Shown here: positions 1 through 12,279 of the stretch, one piece after another | How the letters are laid out: the number at the start of each line of letters is the position of its first letter | Position numbering within the stretch: position 1 is the first letter of the stretch | Assembly (NCBI GenBank): GCA_002812745.2 | Contig: NCSJ02000005.1 | Coordinates: forward strand, 248,001 to 312,000 | Length of the DNA stretch: 64,000 bases | DNA from: Scytalidium lignicola | Taxonomy: Eukaryota > Ascomycota > Leotiomycetes | Reading direction: 5' to 3' | The notes under the pieces: generated by a model | Told to the model about the DNA's origin: nothing | The model's database searches: none | The model's input: the letters and a program-made list of their open reading frames with translations, nothing else | Translations under genes and position numbers: made by a program

Positions 1-1043
1 GGGATTCTTTAGAGCAGCTTCTACTTGCGCGCAATAAGAAGCTTGGTGATGAGCTCACTATTCTAAGGGTTTCCCACCAGGACTTGCAAAGTCGGCTACA
101 GAATATGCAAGAAGAACTGTCGCGGACCAATGCAGAACTTGAACGTTCTCAAAACTTGAATGCCACATTAGAAAATGATCTTGCCAACGTTCAGAGTGAG
201 GCAACTAATGCATTTCCTTCAGGTGCGTCTGTTGCTGGAACATATACTAGCCGGTATCCTTCTGGGAATCTTGCAGCAAGTTCATATGCAGGACGGAAAG
301 GCCGGTCCTCGCCTACATCTTCCATTATATCTGGGTTTGATCCACGATCATCGATTACCAACCATAGTCTAGAGTCTCTGAGAGCTGGAGAGCCTGTTGG
401 TGGTGGATCGGGAATTTTACCAATGATCACTGCCCAACGGGATCGCTTCAAGCAGAGAAATAGCCAGCTAGAGAATGAGCTTTCGGAGAGTCACCGAACC
501 ATATCCTCGCTACGCCAGGAAGTTGCCTCGCTGCAGAAGGACAACCTGAATCTGTATGAGAAGACACGCTACGTATCTTCCTATAATCGGGGTGGACAGA
601 CATCGGCTTCCGCTTATGCACCGAATCCGAGGGTGGCCTCTGTGCAGATGTCGTCAGGGACATCATCAGGGCCTGCACTAGATCGATATCGTTCCGCATA
701 TGAGTCCAATATATCTCCCTTTGCACAGTTCCGAGGGCGAGAATCCGCTCGGGCTTATAAGCGAATGAGCCTGCCCGAGCGCATAGTATTCTCGATCACG
801 AGAATGGTACTAGCAACTCGCACAAGTCGAAACCTATTTGCAGCTTACTGCGTGGCATTGCATCTCCTGGTATTCTTCGCGTTGTATTGGCTGGGAACAG
901 TGGATGTAGAGCAGCACGGCAGTCATTTGGGAGAAGCTGTCGCAGCGGCTGCAGCAGGGTCTCTAGCCGGTGCCAATACCGGATCAGACTCATTGCACGG
1001 AGACTGGCAGCAGGAGGGGTTCGATCATGGAGCGATGCCATAA
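1..1043 (+). CDS. CASP/Coy1-like Golgi membrane protein, C-terminal part
   Basis: The reading frame is open from base 3 to the stop at 1041-1043 and gives the last 346 residues; the start lies outside the window. The visible part opens with the conserved CASP stretch reading DSLEQLLLARNKKL, continues as coiled coil with a Ser/Gly-rich break, and has a conserved basic segment ahead of a single C-terminal membrane segment (LFAAYCVALHLLVFFALYWLG), followed by a short Ala/Gly-rich tail. This matches the CASP family (yeast Coy1), tail-anchored Golgi coiled-coil proteins that act in retrograde transport and vesicle tethering. The assignment to CASP is firm; the role in this species is by family. 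No intron is visible in this part. Confidence 0.9.
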   Translation, partial: DSLEQLLLARNKKLGDELTILRVSHQDLQSRLQNMQEELSRTNAELERSQNLNATLENDLANVQSEATNAFPSGASVAGTYTSRYPSGNLAASSYAGRKGRSSPTSSIISGFDPRSSITNHSLESLRAGEPVGGGSGILPMITAQRDRFKQRNSQLENELSESHRTISSLRQEVASLQKDNLNLYEKTRYVSSYNRGGQTSASAYAPNPRVASVQMSSGTSSGPALDRYRSAYESNISPFAQFRGRESARAYKRMSLPERIVFSITRMVLATRTSRNLFAAYCVALHLLVFFALYWLGTVDVEQHGSHLGEAVAAAAAGSLAGANTGSDSLHGDWQQEGFDHGAMP

Positions 1044-3066
1044 TGGGAAATATTTGTATCATATGTTTTAATAGAAGCGATCAAAGGGTTGACATCCCCT
1101 TCTAAATGTCATGTATGATAAAATTAACGACCTGATATCTACCATTGGGCTAGGCAGGGAACGCTTGTGTAGTTGCTAGACACCACCTTCAACTTCACAT
1201 GATATTGGAAAGTATTACCTTTGCCAGTAGCATGACATAGAGCCGCGAGATCTCTTGAGGGTTTACCGCTAATGAAGCAGTCAAGAGCTATAGTTAGAGT
1301 ACGTTATTATTTAAAAACACCAAGGACGCGTCTTCCATAGCTTCCAAAAGGAAGATCTCGAATATTGACTAGCAAGGTGGTTGGAACTTGACTGATTGGT
1401 TGTTGTTTTCCACGTCAAATCTACGTAACCGCCCGGACGCAAAAACAACCCAGGATAATTAATCATTTTAGATCTCGAAAAGGATGTCGGTCAGGTTTTC
1501 CAGCTAATTACCCACTATTGAAAGCAGCAGCTAAAAATACACACCTACGCGCCCGAACCAATAACGATATCCGATCTTGTCTACCCCGGCCGCCCCCCGC
1601 CTTCGAAACGGCTATGAATAAACTTTGGCAGGCTTTGGGTTGTTATTAGTCGGTTTGCTAACCGCGCAATTATAGGGAGGCTATTGAGAATTAAGAATTC
1701 AATGACATCGCGGCTATGGGCCATTGGAAAGAGAGAGGTGGAGAGATGTCTATAGAGATTTAACGGATCTTAAACCTCGGAGCTTGGAATGCGCGACTGG
1801 AGCTACGACCCTTTTGCCTTGTAGTTGCACAACCGATGCTCTCGGATGAATACAGGAAGCAGCAGCCACATGATACACTTGTGCGGCCTAGATACGTACA
1901 GTGATGCAGTCCCCGGATACACAAAACTATTGATAAGTCTTGCCTATCGGGTATCGTGCATCGGATGTCTTACTGAAGATTTTTGGATAGCGTATCGTTA
2001 CCGCCTGTGGAGCGCCATAAGCACTCAGTATCTGTCCGACAGATTACTCACTGTAGTCAGGAACCTCCCGAGTCAGTGGAGCCAGACCATAGTAACAGTC
2101 TGTGGTAAAACGTGCTTGATAGCCACGAGGCTGGGTGACATGTTGAATAGATCTACAAGATCCCCATAGCTTATGTTGGACCATCTGCGCGGGATGATCT
2201 TCAACAGACTACGATTATCTCTGTACTTGCCTCTTTCCTTTCTGTACTGTTTGATGAGGTGTACATCCGTACAGTACAGTTACATGCAGGACCCCACGAC
2301 AACCTCCAAGAGTTCGAAGTCTCCTCCTGCCCGCTCCTGATTCGCCAGACAAGCGGCCGGCCACAGCGCGGCCAAAGCGTTTAACTTCGGCGTGGCGTGG
2401 CGTGGCTGCTGGACCCCTGCCGCTCGCTACACGTAACGAGCCACGCTAGCCTGTAGCCAGTCACGACACCCCGCTGGCGACCATCCTCCCTTGTCGTTGT
2501 CCGCCGAGCAAATGAGCGCGTAAGGTTTGCTTGGTGCTCAAGAAGTCTGCAACGCTCCGGCTATTCCAGCTATGAAGTCTTTCCCTCCTTTGGGCAAGAC
2601 CTAGTCGCTGCAGCCGCCACCAGAGGTATTTTCGGTGGCACTAGGCGTTCGGTTGTGGCCTGCGCTTGGCCGGGGAGAGATTTGAGAGATTGAATGGACA
2701 TGGTCCCCGAGTGTCGTACAGCTCGAGCAAGGCGGCTCTCTAGTCTGTTACCATGATTAGAATGGCTGGGCCACTGGAGAAAGAGGCCGGCCTCTCTATT
2801 GTATAAAACCTGTCCCAAAACCCATCCGTAGGTCCATCTTGATCAACCAGTGTGCTTTGTTCAACGAGTTTCCTTTTCTAATCATCTCTATCTCGTCTCT
2901 TTTTCTTTTTGCTTTTCCTTTTCTTAACTCTTTGGGTTATCTCTGCTTGGGTTTTTCCTTTTTGGATTTTCTCTTAAATCTCTCGGATTATCCTCATACG
3001 ACCCCCATCCTATCCCTATATAAAAATCTCAACCGCCTCATCCTCTTCCTCTAATATTCCAACATC
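1044..3066. other. Intergenic region, no supported gene
   Basis: Two kilobases between the CASP stop and the DUF3455 start. Short ORFs occur (for example 1825-2169 on plus) but have no recognisable domain or splice-extended frame. A short GGCGT tandem occurs near 2390-2405. The last 270 bases look like the promoter and leader of the downstream gene. Confidence 0.6.
2801..2809 (+). promoter_or_regulatory. Likely TATA box of the DUF3455 gene
   Basis: GTATAAAAC lies about 260 bases before the ATG at 3067. It is followed by a long CT-rich leader (about 2870-3010), a common arrangement for strongly transcribed fungal genes. Inferred from position and composition only. Confidence 0.45.
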
Positions 3067-3971
3067 ATGCTGTCTTCTATTTGGGTAGCCTCGGCGCTGT
3101 GCGCTGCTGCTTTCGCCGCTCCTACTCTTCCCTTCAAGACCGATTCGGCCGCCGGTGCTACGAACATGGCAGTCCTCTCCGAATATTTCTCATTACTCGG
3201 GTCGAAGGTTCAAGAAGGGAAGGGTGCAGCTCCACCAGTTTGTGATCTCAGCAAAGCAGTCATGCCTATAGCATGTATGTTCATCCATTACCTCTCTAGC
3301 TAGTTTTTAGACATATGAGAACTAACAGCCATGTCAGCACCCACACCTCTCCCTCCCCCATCGGCAGGTCTCACGCTAAAACATGTCGCCATTGGTCGTG
3401 GAACGCAAAACTACTCCTGCGCAACCAGCGACAGCAGTACTGTCCCTGCTGCGATTGGTGCCGTTGCAACCCTCTACAACGCCAGCTGTGTTGCATCAAC
3501 CTATGCAGATATCCTCACCATGCTACCTCGGGTCGCCTTGGAATTCAACCTCACATCCACCACACAACGAGAATTGATCCCTTCCAACCTCGAAATCAGC
3601 GGCCATCATTTCTTCACCACCACCACAACGCCTTTCTTCAACCTAGACACTCCGGCCCAGTCCCTCGGTGAGGCTCCCTGCTCAAAGAATAACACCGTCA
3701 GTGCCCCAGCAAACGCACCAATAGGACAGAATAACGCTGGCTTTGGTGCTGTGGCTTGGTTGAAGCTTGTGACCAAGCCTGGAGCAACGGGTGGATTACA
3801 GGAGATCTACAGACTTAACACGGCCGGTGGAAACCCTCCTCCTACTTGTGCCGGCATGCCAAGCACATTTGAGGTTCAGTACGGCGCTGAGTAAGTTCCC
3901 TCCAATTTCCCTGATTGAATCAAATCGGAATTCTAACAAATTTTGGCAGGTATTGGTTCTACAGCCACTAA
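3067..3971 (+). CDS. Secreted DUF3455 family protein
   Basis: Three exons (3067-3274, 3338-3890, 3950-3971) joined across a 63-bp and a 59-bp intron give 260 residues. The donors are GTATGT and GTAAGT; CTAAC-type branch sites precede both acceptors. The protein starts with a signal peptide (MLSSIWVASALCAAAFAAP). The body carries the DUF3455 hallmarks: GRGTQNYSC after the first intron, GAVAWLKL in the middle, and the end RLNTAGGNPPPTCAGMP leading to YWFY after the second intron. Family members are small secreted fungal proteins of unknown biochemical role, often loosely labelled malate-dehydrogenase-like in databases, which I would not accept as a function. Likely extracellular. The splice model is supported by restored frame and an intact conserved C-terminus. 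Confidence 0.88.
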
Positions 3972-4952
3972 ATTGCGCAGAGTTCGAAGGGAGAGATGAT
4001 CCGCTTTAGACTAGATTGAGCTTATTTTCCTTTATTTCCTCTTCACTTCACGGCCCTTATTTCTACTATCCGAGAGTATGGTAGATAAAATGTATTGAAT
4101 ACATTGGTTTCAGGCTTTGACGAAGTAATTTTCTTATCTGCTTAAGGCTATTCCCATTCATTTGGGTTATATAATATGAGACCCTGGCAGAATTTAATAA
4201 CAAACTTTATTTTCTTTTACTATCGTCATCTCGTAACTTTTGTGACCTTTTCCATTTGAGAAACTGAAAAGTCTATTTTTCCACACATCGCTCATGCTGG
4301 ATGAATCTTTCCCCGGTATCCCTTAGATTGTGTAACTTGAAGTGATGCAGGATCTTTGACATACTCTCCCGAAGGGAAAGTTTCAAATAAAGTTCAAACA
4401 AAGAAATTTCGGTTACATGCATTCATGAAATATTGGATCTTGAAACCTCGAGGTTCGTGTACTGCGAGAAGACAGGGGGTCAACCTTCTGCTTTAATGAG
4501 AAGTTTCGAAACAAATCAACAAAAGAGTAATTAGGTGCTCGGATTTAAGACTTATTTTTCCAAATATGTGGTCATACCAAGGCGCGTGTCAGGCGATTTC
4601 TTGTCAAATAACTAGATAATATTTATAGGTTCATTTTTGTAAGAGCTAGGATGGTGTATGGTTCACCAATCACCGGAAGCATNGGGGGGTGCGAAGGGGG
4701 GAACATATAACACGTGATCGAGAAACGCGCTAACCAACAGACGCGTTATCGTTGCCAACGATTAAGATTTATACCAGGACGAGCATTACGAGAATTTTCT
4801 CTAATTTATGGCCTAACTTGCGATCGTCCAAAATATCTCTGATGAAGAAGATTTGCTGTTTGTTGTCCCAAAGAATTGACCCTTCTTGCTTTCCACTTGT
4901 CGAGTAAACACAATTGTCGCAAATTGGAGGAGGGGCATATACCAAAGCAGCC
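3972..4952. other. Intergenic region
   Basis: About 980 bases of AT-rich sequence between the DUF3455 stop and the Mis12 start. It contains one isolated N at 4683 next to a run of six G. No coding or RNA feature was recognised. Confidence 0.6.
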
Positions 4953-6148
4953 ATGAGTGCAACGAACAATTCAGATACTGCGCTTTTGACGGAGCACCTT
5001 ACATATAGACCAGCAGTCAGTATACGGACTTAGTCATTGCTAGTAACATGAAGCATATGAAACTAAGAATTGTCACAGGCACTAATCGACGACATAATAA
5101 ATAGCATTAACACATTAGCCTTCAAAGCAACAGATGCCGTAGAAAATGGCCTCCTCTCCGCCAATCCTGTCAACCTTGGGTTTCGAATGCCAGATCGTAG
5201 TACCGAAGAAGGAGAAGCAGCGGCCGCGGCCTTAGAAACCAAGATCAAGCATGAGATTGAAAATGGTGTCCACCAATTAGAGACGCTCCTTGAATCAAAG
5301 ATCGACCTGAACTTCGATAAACTAGAGATTATTGCACTCAGAAGTATTTTGAATGTACCGCTGGAAGTGAGGGATTGGATGCGCTTGACTCATTACGAGG
5401 TATGCACTTGCCTCTACCCTCTCTTCAATGGATAAGGATACCATTGCTTTACTTTTAGAGCCCAGAACTTACTGATCTCGTAATCCAGGGACTAAATTTC
5501 ACGACTGATGCAGACGCTCCAACACCAGAGTCAATATCACTCCAACGAAAAAAGCTTCGAGAAACCCAGAAACTTCACACCCTCCTCGTCTCCGAAACAG
5601 AAAAAAACGAAGCAACAATTACCGCTCTTAAATCTCTCCTATCCCCTGCCTCATCCTCCCCAAACAGATTTAAGGGTGACGACAAAGTATCTACACACCC
5701 TCTTTACCCAACCCTAGCCTTCCTCCAAAATAAAGGCGACCTCACAGGCGACGTTTCCCATCCAATAAGCACCACGACTTCCTTCACGCTGTCCCAAATG
5801 CCAGCTCTGAAATCCTTGCTAGCAAGATTGAAACCTAGGTTGCAAGAATTGGCAAATGCGAATAGGAAAGCTGTGCTAGCCGGTCAAGAAGAGAAAAGTT
5901 GGCGGAAAGAGAGGTTGGAGTTTATTGAGACTCAGACTCGGAAACATCTTGAGAATGTTCGGGGATTGGAGTTGGGTGAGATGGGTGAGGTTAGAGATGG
6001 GGAATGGCAGGGTGAAGGGAGGAAGTTGGGTAGGGACGAGGTTGATGATTTGGAGAGGGTTGTGGCGATGGTTGGTGGTAGTGAGGAGGGTGAAGGTGAA
6101 AATGAAGGTGGTGATAGGGATGGGGATCCCATGGACCAAGATTCTTAA
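4953..6148 (+). CDS. mtw1: Kinetochore protein Mis12/Mtw1 (MIND complex)
   Basis: Three exons (4953-5015, 5079-5399, 5489-6148) give 347 residues with both introns in phase 0. The first exon holds the start of the Mis12 domain (LLTEHLTYRPA) and the second continues it (ALIDDIINSINTLAFKATDAVENGLL, residues about 22-47), the best-conserved part of the family. Coiled-coil helices follow; the C-terminus is acidic and Gly/Glu-rich. Mis12/Mtw1 is a subunit of the MIND (Mis12) complex, which links the centromeric inner kinetochore to the Ndc80 complex. The first donor (GTCAGT) is weaker than usual but is the only one that keeps the conserved frame. Convergent with the PPR gene downstream. Confidence 0.9.
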
Positions 6149-6503
6149 TAGGAGTTTGGGTTTTTGCAGTCTTTGGAGTTCTTGCGAAGGGTGTGTTTTG
6201 GATCATTTCAATGGCGTGGGTGGGCGGGCTGCATTTGGTAGGACTATTGGCCGGTAGGTTATTGGATTAGATGTATTTAGGATACCCATCACGTTTTATC
6301 TCCTATCAAAGAACATCAAATATGTTCATGTATAATAAAACCGGCAAATCATATAATTTTAGTGTCCTTGTGATATCTGTAAGATGGAGCTATAATCAAA
6401 CCCACAGTATAGATTTGCATTCCCAGGTAGCATATACAAATATCTTGTTTATTTATTATACACAAACCTGAGGGGCTGGGGTGGTTTCTATACTTTATAC
6501 ACA
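6149..6503. other. Convergent 3' spacer
   Basis: About 355 bases between the Mis12 stop and the PPR stop. It is AT-rich and holds only untranslated 3' sequence of the two convergent genes as far as can be seen. Confidence 0.6.
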
Positions 6504-9117
6504 TTAAGAATCCAACAAATCCACCTCTCTTACAAATCTCCAAAACCGATGCTGCCCTTCCTTACCCCGTTCATGGTCTGGTATCGGGCCACCAGTATCA
6601 GCTTTCACATTTCGCACCAACGCTTTAGCAACTTCCCACTCCCGATTCTCTACCAATGCTGCTAGCAATGTCCTCAAAGTAAGCCAACTCGGCGTTATAT
6701 GACCACTGTTCACATTGTCTAACACTTCCATGGCCAATCCGGTTTCTCCAACACTGGCGTAACCTTCAATAACTCGGTCCCAGAAGATATGGTCAACACT
6801 ACCGGCTTCTGCTCGCGAGTGATCAATTAACGCCTTGACAGCATCAAGATCCGGAGGCTCACGTGCGAAGTAATGTTCAACAAGTATAGTGTATATGTAC
6901 GTCGACGGTTTCAGACCCTGCCGAGCCATTCTCTCCATGACGAAGTCTACAGCTCTCATGTCCCCTTTTGTGTTCTCGAGTAGATGATAGATAATCTTGC
7001 CATATGTGTGAAGATTGGCCTGGATACCTGCCTCATGCATTTCTGCAAATATATTGCTGACAACTTCCTTTTGCTCATGGGGGCTGACCGGCTCTGCAGC
7101 GCGGAAGGACTCATCGAGAATTGTTGTGAATGTGGCAACATCAGCTTCGACTCCTTGTTTGTGCATCTCTTTGAGCAGTAATGTAGCTTGTTCTGGGTTT
7201 CCACTTCGAATCAACGGGCGGAGGAGGGTGTTGTACGTAATGACATCCGGTTTAATTCCAAGCTTTCCTGCCCATGCAAGGACTAGTTGAGCGGCCTCCA
7301 TCTGTTGTTGGCGAAGGAAACCTGCTATTGCGGCATTGACTGTTTCTATTGTGGGCTTGGCAATCCCTTTGATATCGGTGGCTCTTTTCATCTTTTCAGC
7401 ACTTAGAGTACCATATTTCTCCTTCACAGCCGAAAGCCAGATTCGGCCCATATCATCAAGAACACGGATAGCTTTGTCAAACCTTCCACTTTCAATCAGA
7501 CCACTGATTCTCGTAGTCCAACAGACAACATCTGGTTTTACTCCCGAAGCCGTCATCTTAGCCCAGACTTGCTCAAGTGCCTTCCAGTTCTTCCCAGTTC
7601 TACAGCCCATAAGCATTGAATTCCAAGAGGCCAATGAAGGCTCAAGGCCAGTCTTAACCATATGATTCCAGACATCTATTGCTCCAGACGGGTGTCTCAG
7701 CGTCATGTAGGCTAGTATGAAATCATCACAAAGTGTGGAGGATAATGTGTTATTATCGATCCTGCTAGATTCGCCTTGGCCAAAGGTTTTGCGGATCATG
7801 ATTGTTTCTTTTTCTATCGGCCATTGAGTAACCTCTGACCATAGAGCATCAACCTTGCTCATGTCCTTTCTTCCCAGAGCATCGCGTAACTGCTTATATA
7901 TCGGGCTTGTTTGTATTCGCGATACATTTGCTGAAGGTGAATGATATCGTGACTCTTCAACATTAAGCTCCACCATGTTATTTATTTTATCTTTCACCAC
8001 GGTCCACCGATCCTTCACAAATCCAGCAACATCAGGATGAGCTTGTTTCATTATGCCATCAATCTGGGCCGGCTGAAGATCGCATATAGCGAAGATGCGT
8101 GCCAATGTCAACATGAGTGGCGCGGCTTCTTTAACCATTGCGAGATCAGCAGTACGATCATCCGAAAGAAGGGTAAAAGTTCCAAGCGTTATGCCCGGTA
8201 GACCCTGTGATATAGAGGGCAATTGAGGCATTAAAAGACTAAAAGCATCTCCTATTCCTCCCTTTTCATATCTATAGGTAGCCTCCCTTGTTATCGATGA
8301 AGGGATATCCGACCAGTCAAGCGGAGACTCCTCAGTTCCCGGAATTAAGACCTTTAGAGCAGATCCTCTTCTCCGACACCAAAAATTCCAAGAACAGAGC
8401 AGATCTGACATAAGACCTTCCATAGGTAGAGTACTGTCTCCAGATATACTCCTCAGNCAAATTCTCATGTAGCCCATCCATCAAAGCCACCCATTCAACA
8501 CCTCGTAACATCCCTAATCGTCCATACACTTGTGTCACATCTGTAACAGTGGGCAACGTTTCCGGAAACGACTTATCAGCCTTAGCACTTATGATACGCT
8601 TCAGTAGTATCCGTGCTGAGCTCTTCAGGTATGATGGACATGACTTTTGATCAATTGACCCGTTTTCCCAAGCCTCGGGTCCAAAGTGTTGAACAAAGAA
8701 TTCCCACGAATCGCCTATTGGACAATCTTTATCTCCAAGCATGTTGCTAAGCGTCTCTGCATTTTTGTAGGGCTCCAAAGATTTGAGGCGCCGCTGGACA
8801 GCATTTACAGTTGAAGTCGGGGGCCTGAGACTGGCCTCAAAGAGGGACTCTAGCAAATCTCCTGGGTCATTATTTAGAGATCGCCGTATCCTCCTCTTTG
8901 GGCCCGGCAATTGCGTGCTAATCTTCCTTGTTTTTTCATCCTTTTCATTCACTATGTCCAGAAGATCATCTTTCGACTTGTCGTGAGTTTTGGGTTGCGG
9001 TTGGTCACTAAGAGAGACGAAAGTAGATCGTCGAGACCATTGAAGCAGCTTCTGCTGTCGAATTTGGCTGGCCTTACGTCGGCACGTTGAGCATATATAA
9101 GAGGTATTCATGCCCAA
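6504..9117 (-). CDS. Mitochondrial pentatricopeptide repeat (PPR) protein, frame broken by one N
   Basis: Two overlapping minus-strand frames (9117 to about 8457, and about 8457 to 6504) belong to one gene. The frame changes exactly at a single N at 8457, and dropping that N makes the total length divisible by three, giving about 870 residues. The N-terminus (CSTCRRKASQIRQQ, then Arg/Ser/Thr-rich) fits a mitochondrial presequence. The C-terminal two thirds carry several PPR units, for example SWNSMLMGCRTGKNWKALEQ, TYNTLLRPLIRSGNPEQATL and YTILVEHYFARE. PPR proteins bind organellar RNA and act in its processing or translation. The exact target cannot be inferred. The broken frame is most likely an assembly artefact. 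It shares a 235-bp divergent spacer with the acid phosphatase gene. Confidence 0.82.
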
Positions 9118-9315
9118 GTTGAAGCTTTATAATCCTGGAGAACTTTGGTAGAAAAATGTGAAGTTCTCATTGAAATCCTAAAATTAAGGCGTTGAGTTCC
9201 TCGGAGCTCAGACCCCTGCACGGCTTGTCCCGAAACGGATTGAAGCTCCTAGACCCCATAGAATGCGGAACGACTCTTTCAACCACCTAATTACAAAGTC
9301 AGAAACACCTGTTAT

Positions 9316-9336
9316 ATTTCCGGCGTGTCCGGAAAT
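9316..9336. promoter_or_regulatory. Perfect inverted repeat with CGG-N5-CCG core
   Basis: ATTTCCGG, a 5-base spacer, then CCGGAAAT form a perfect dyad. Its core is CGG CGTGT CCG, the kind of inverted CGG pair bound by Zn2Cys6 dimers. It lies 17 bases before the acid phosphatase ATG, inside the 235-bp spacer shared with the divergent PPR gene. Binding is inference. Confidence 0.4.
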
Positions 9337-9352
9337 CCGCCACTTTGCTTAA

Positions 9353-10929
9353 ATGGCCACTTTAGAACCTCGTGGGCCTTATTCTAATGAGGAGCTCAAG
9401 AAGCTCTATCCTGAAGAATTGCAATTGCAGCTTGTCCAAGTCCTTCTCCGTCATGGTGAACGAAGTCCAGTTTCTCCTCGATTTCAAAATGCAGGGCTTG
9501 CTCCATTTTGGCCATACTGTGCTGTCGCCCGTTCTATGGTCAGCTCGACACTAGAGACCAAAAATTCCGAATGGAGTTCTTTACAGTGGCGACGAAGGCT
9601 GGAGACCTTTGGGAAAGACAACGGACCTGTCATAGCTTCTGGCCCCCAAGGCGAAATTGATGCGATATGTAACCTGGGAGAATTGACAGACAAAGGTAGA
9701 GAAACTACTTCTGCCCTTGGCAGACGACTTCGACACCTCTACGTAGACCAATTAGGCTTCCTCCCAGAAACTCTCGAGTATGGTGATATGTTATATTTGC
9801 GAGCAACGCCAATTCCACGAGCGCTTGAATCTCTACAGCAGGCATTCTGGGGATTGTATCCTGCAAGATATCGTTCACCTTCATTACCACCTGTTCACAT
9901 AATCACCCGAGCTCCTTCAGACGAAACTCTGTTTCCCAATGATGGAAATTGTAGACGGTTCGCACAGCTTTCAAGAGCATTTGCTCAGCGCACGGCCGAT
10001 CGCTGGAATAATACAAGTGACATGGACTATTTGAATAAGCTGATAGGCAAGTGGATGCCTGAATATAGCAAGAAAGTGGCAGTAGATTCACATCCCAGAC
10101 TGTCTGGAATCATGGACACAATCAACTCAACGATTTCCCATGGTTCAGAGACACGCCTGCCTAAGGAGTTCTATGATCCGAAAGGTCGAGAAATTATTGA
10201 GAAGATAGGAGTTGAAGAATGGTTTAGCGGGTATAAAGAGTCCCAGGAGTACAGATCACTTGGAATTGGTGGATTGCTGGGAGATGTAGTATCGCGTATG
10301 GTAGGCAGCGCAGAGCATAATACTAATGATGGCCAATTGGAAGTTGGAGTCCAAGGCCAAAAAAGTTCAGGAGGGATCAAACTTGGTCTGAGCGGATGCC
10401 ATGATACAACATTGGCGGCAACCCTTGCCAGTCTCGGCGCTTTTGATGGGGAAAAGTGGCCACCATATACCAGCCATATTGCATTCGAACTATTCAAAGA
10501 TCGGAGAGCTGGAAAGATTCAAGAAACTACCCCGATTCCAGAACCCAAGAAAGGATGGTTCGAGCAGATCTTTACCCGCAATGCCCAAGAACCCAACAAC
10601 AATGCAGGTATCGCTAGAAGAAAGATAGATGATCTCAAAGAATCAGAGAAGGCAAAGCTAGACAACTATTATGTCCGACTTAGATATAATGACAAAGTCA
10701 TGAAGGTTCCAGGCTGCGGGCTTCCAGGAAACCATCTGCAAGGAGACGAGACTTTCTGCACCCTGGTAGGTGTTTCTATCAATGGGGCGGTTCCATGTGC
10801 TAACTAGTATAACAGGAGGCTTTCAAAAGAATAGTTGACAAGTTCACTCCATCTGATTGGAAAGCAGGCTGTAGGAGCAACATGGACACCCCTCCCTTCC
10901 CTGCGGTTGTGGAGCCGGCTGGTTATTGA
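9353..10929 (+). CDS. Histidine acid phosphatase family protein
   Basis: Two exons (9353-10765 and 10816-10929), split by a 50-bp intron with GTAGGT donor and CTAAC branch, give 508 residues. The catalytic RHGERSP motif sits at residues 33-39 (nucleophile His34) and the second signature, CHDTT, has His350-Asp351. These are the hallmarks of histidine phosphatase branch 2 (acid phosphatase/phytase clan). There is no signal peptide, so unlike phytases it is probably intracellular; it looks closer to the lysosomal/ACPL2-like fungal group. Exon 2 supplies a conserved tail (EAFKRIVDKFTPSDWKAGC) that would be lost if the intron were read through. Its substrate is unknown. It shares a short divergent promoter with the PPR gene. 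Confidence 0.86.
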
Positions 10930-11212
10930 TATATATTTTATAATTCGCATGTTTTGCAGCAAATTAGACTCGACTATGGTGTTAAGGGTAAATCAAGAAG
11001 TGTTTAGGTATGAATAAGGTAAATAATTTATTTTCACCCACACTAAACGGTATAAACAAAGATATATTGAATATCTTAGACCAATGATAGATAACTTATA
11101 TAACAATAATCGTAGATGGTCTTCTATCTGACTGTAGCTTGCTCTATGAAGTAGGTATTTATATACATTTTCCTATGTGATTGGTAATTTTCTTTGAAGA
11201 GATCTATGAGAT

Positions 11213-12279
11213 TCAAAGGCGAGATTGACTTAACCTCTCCAGTGGCTTCTTCCCTTCTATCACTACTCCAAGACCCATTCCGGCATCTATACCCGATGTC
11301 TTTCCAGATGCAGAACCAAAAGATTCATCTCCAGAGAAACGCCTGCAATTAATCAGCAAATCTCTTGTCCACTCACAAAGTAAAACATACCATCCTCTTT
11401 CTTCCCCACCACTAAGGAAGCTGCAGTCTCCGTTGAGCTCACATTCCCACCCACCACCTACACCATTACCGTTTCTCCAAGAAGTATCAGGAAGGGGCTG
11501 TCCAATGCCATTCCATTCTTGAACTTGTGAAACAGCGTTGGATTTGGCAGGTCTTCTTACAAACTTGCTCAGCCCGCATGTGAATGGCCTAAAATCCTCT
11601 TCTTGAATATCGTCTGGCATTCGGCCGGTTAAGGCTCTCCCAGCTGCAATAAGTGTCGCGGCATGAGTGCATATAATAATAGCCCTTACGCCTTCTCTAT
11701 CACTTCGTTCTATAATCCTATGCAAAGCATACGCAGTTCGATCATGTAATTCATCGATCGTTTCTCCGTTTACACTCGGTCTAGTACTTGGTTTATACTC
11801 CACGTCATATCTCGGGAACAGCTGGTTAAGAAGTGGTGGCTCAGCAGGAGAAGGATGGTCAAATGGTGCTGAGCCAAACCATTCACCAATCCCATTCTCT
11901 CCTCTGATCTTATGCGTTTCGGGATCCGAAATCTTCTCCGCGAGCTTTTCAACCGCAGGATTGATCGTTTGAATGCAACGATAAAACGGACTTGAGTAGA
12001 AACGCTGGATCGGTGGGTCTAAATTAACAAGATGATCTGCAAGCTCACAAGCTTGTTGTGTTCCCTTTCCTGCCAGAGCTGGATCTGATGGGATACCAGT
12101 GGGCGATTTAATTGAAGAGGTGTATTCGCCGGTTTGATGGTCTACCATCCAGTTGGACCGAAACTGGAAAATTAGGTCAGGATTTAGCGCTGGTATAGTA
12201 CAATCATTTTATACTCGTAGGAATTAATTTATCCACTTACACCATGCCTTGTCACGTATATCACTTCAAGCCTGCTCAT
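11213..12279 (-). CDS. Phosphoglycerate mutase-like histidine phosphatase
   Basis: Three exons (12279-12241, 12163-11391, 11342-11213) give 313 residues. Exon 1 encodes only MSRLEVIYVTRHG; joining to exon 2 gives RHGFRSNW, so the catalytic motif (Arg11-His12-Gly13) spans the intron junction. The second catalytic His is in ICTHAATL at about residue 180, and SSPFYRCIQT provides the conserved Arg. The last intron is 48 bp and open in frame, so it is easily missed; removing it gives the conserved RGWRFSGDESF. This is histidine phosphatase branch 1. Similar fungal proteins include the phosphatase-like domain of the TFIIIC subunit Tfc7/tau55, but that role cannot be claimed here. Convergent with the acid phosphatase gene. 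Confidence 0.85.

Noticed and set aside
1825..2169. 114-residue plus-strand ORF
   Set aside because: No known motif, no splice-supported extension, mixed composition. It looks like a chance frame in intergenic DNA.
6504..9117. Two separate genes (657 and 261 residues)
   Set aside because: They meet at a single N, and removing it restores one frame with a presequence followed by PPRs. One gene is the simpler reading.
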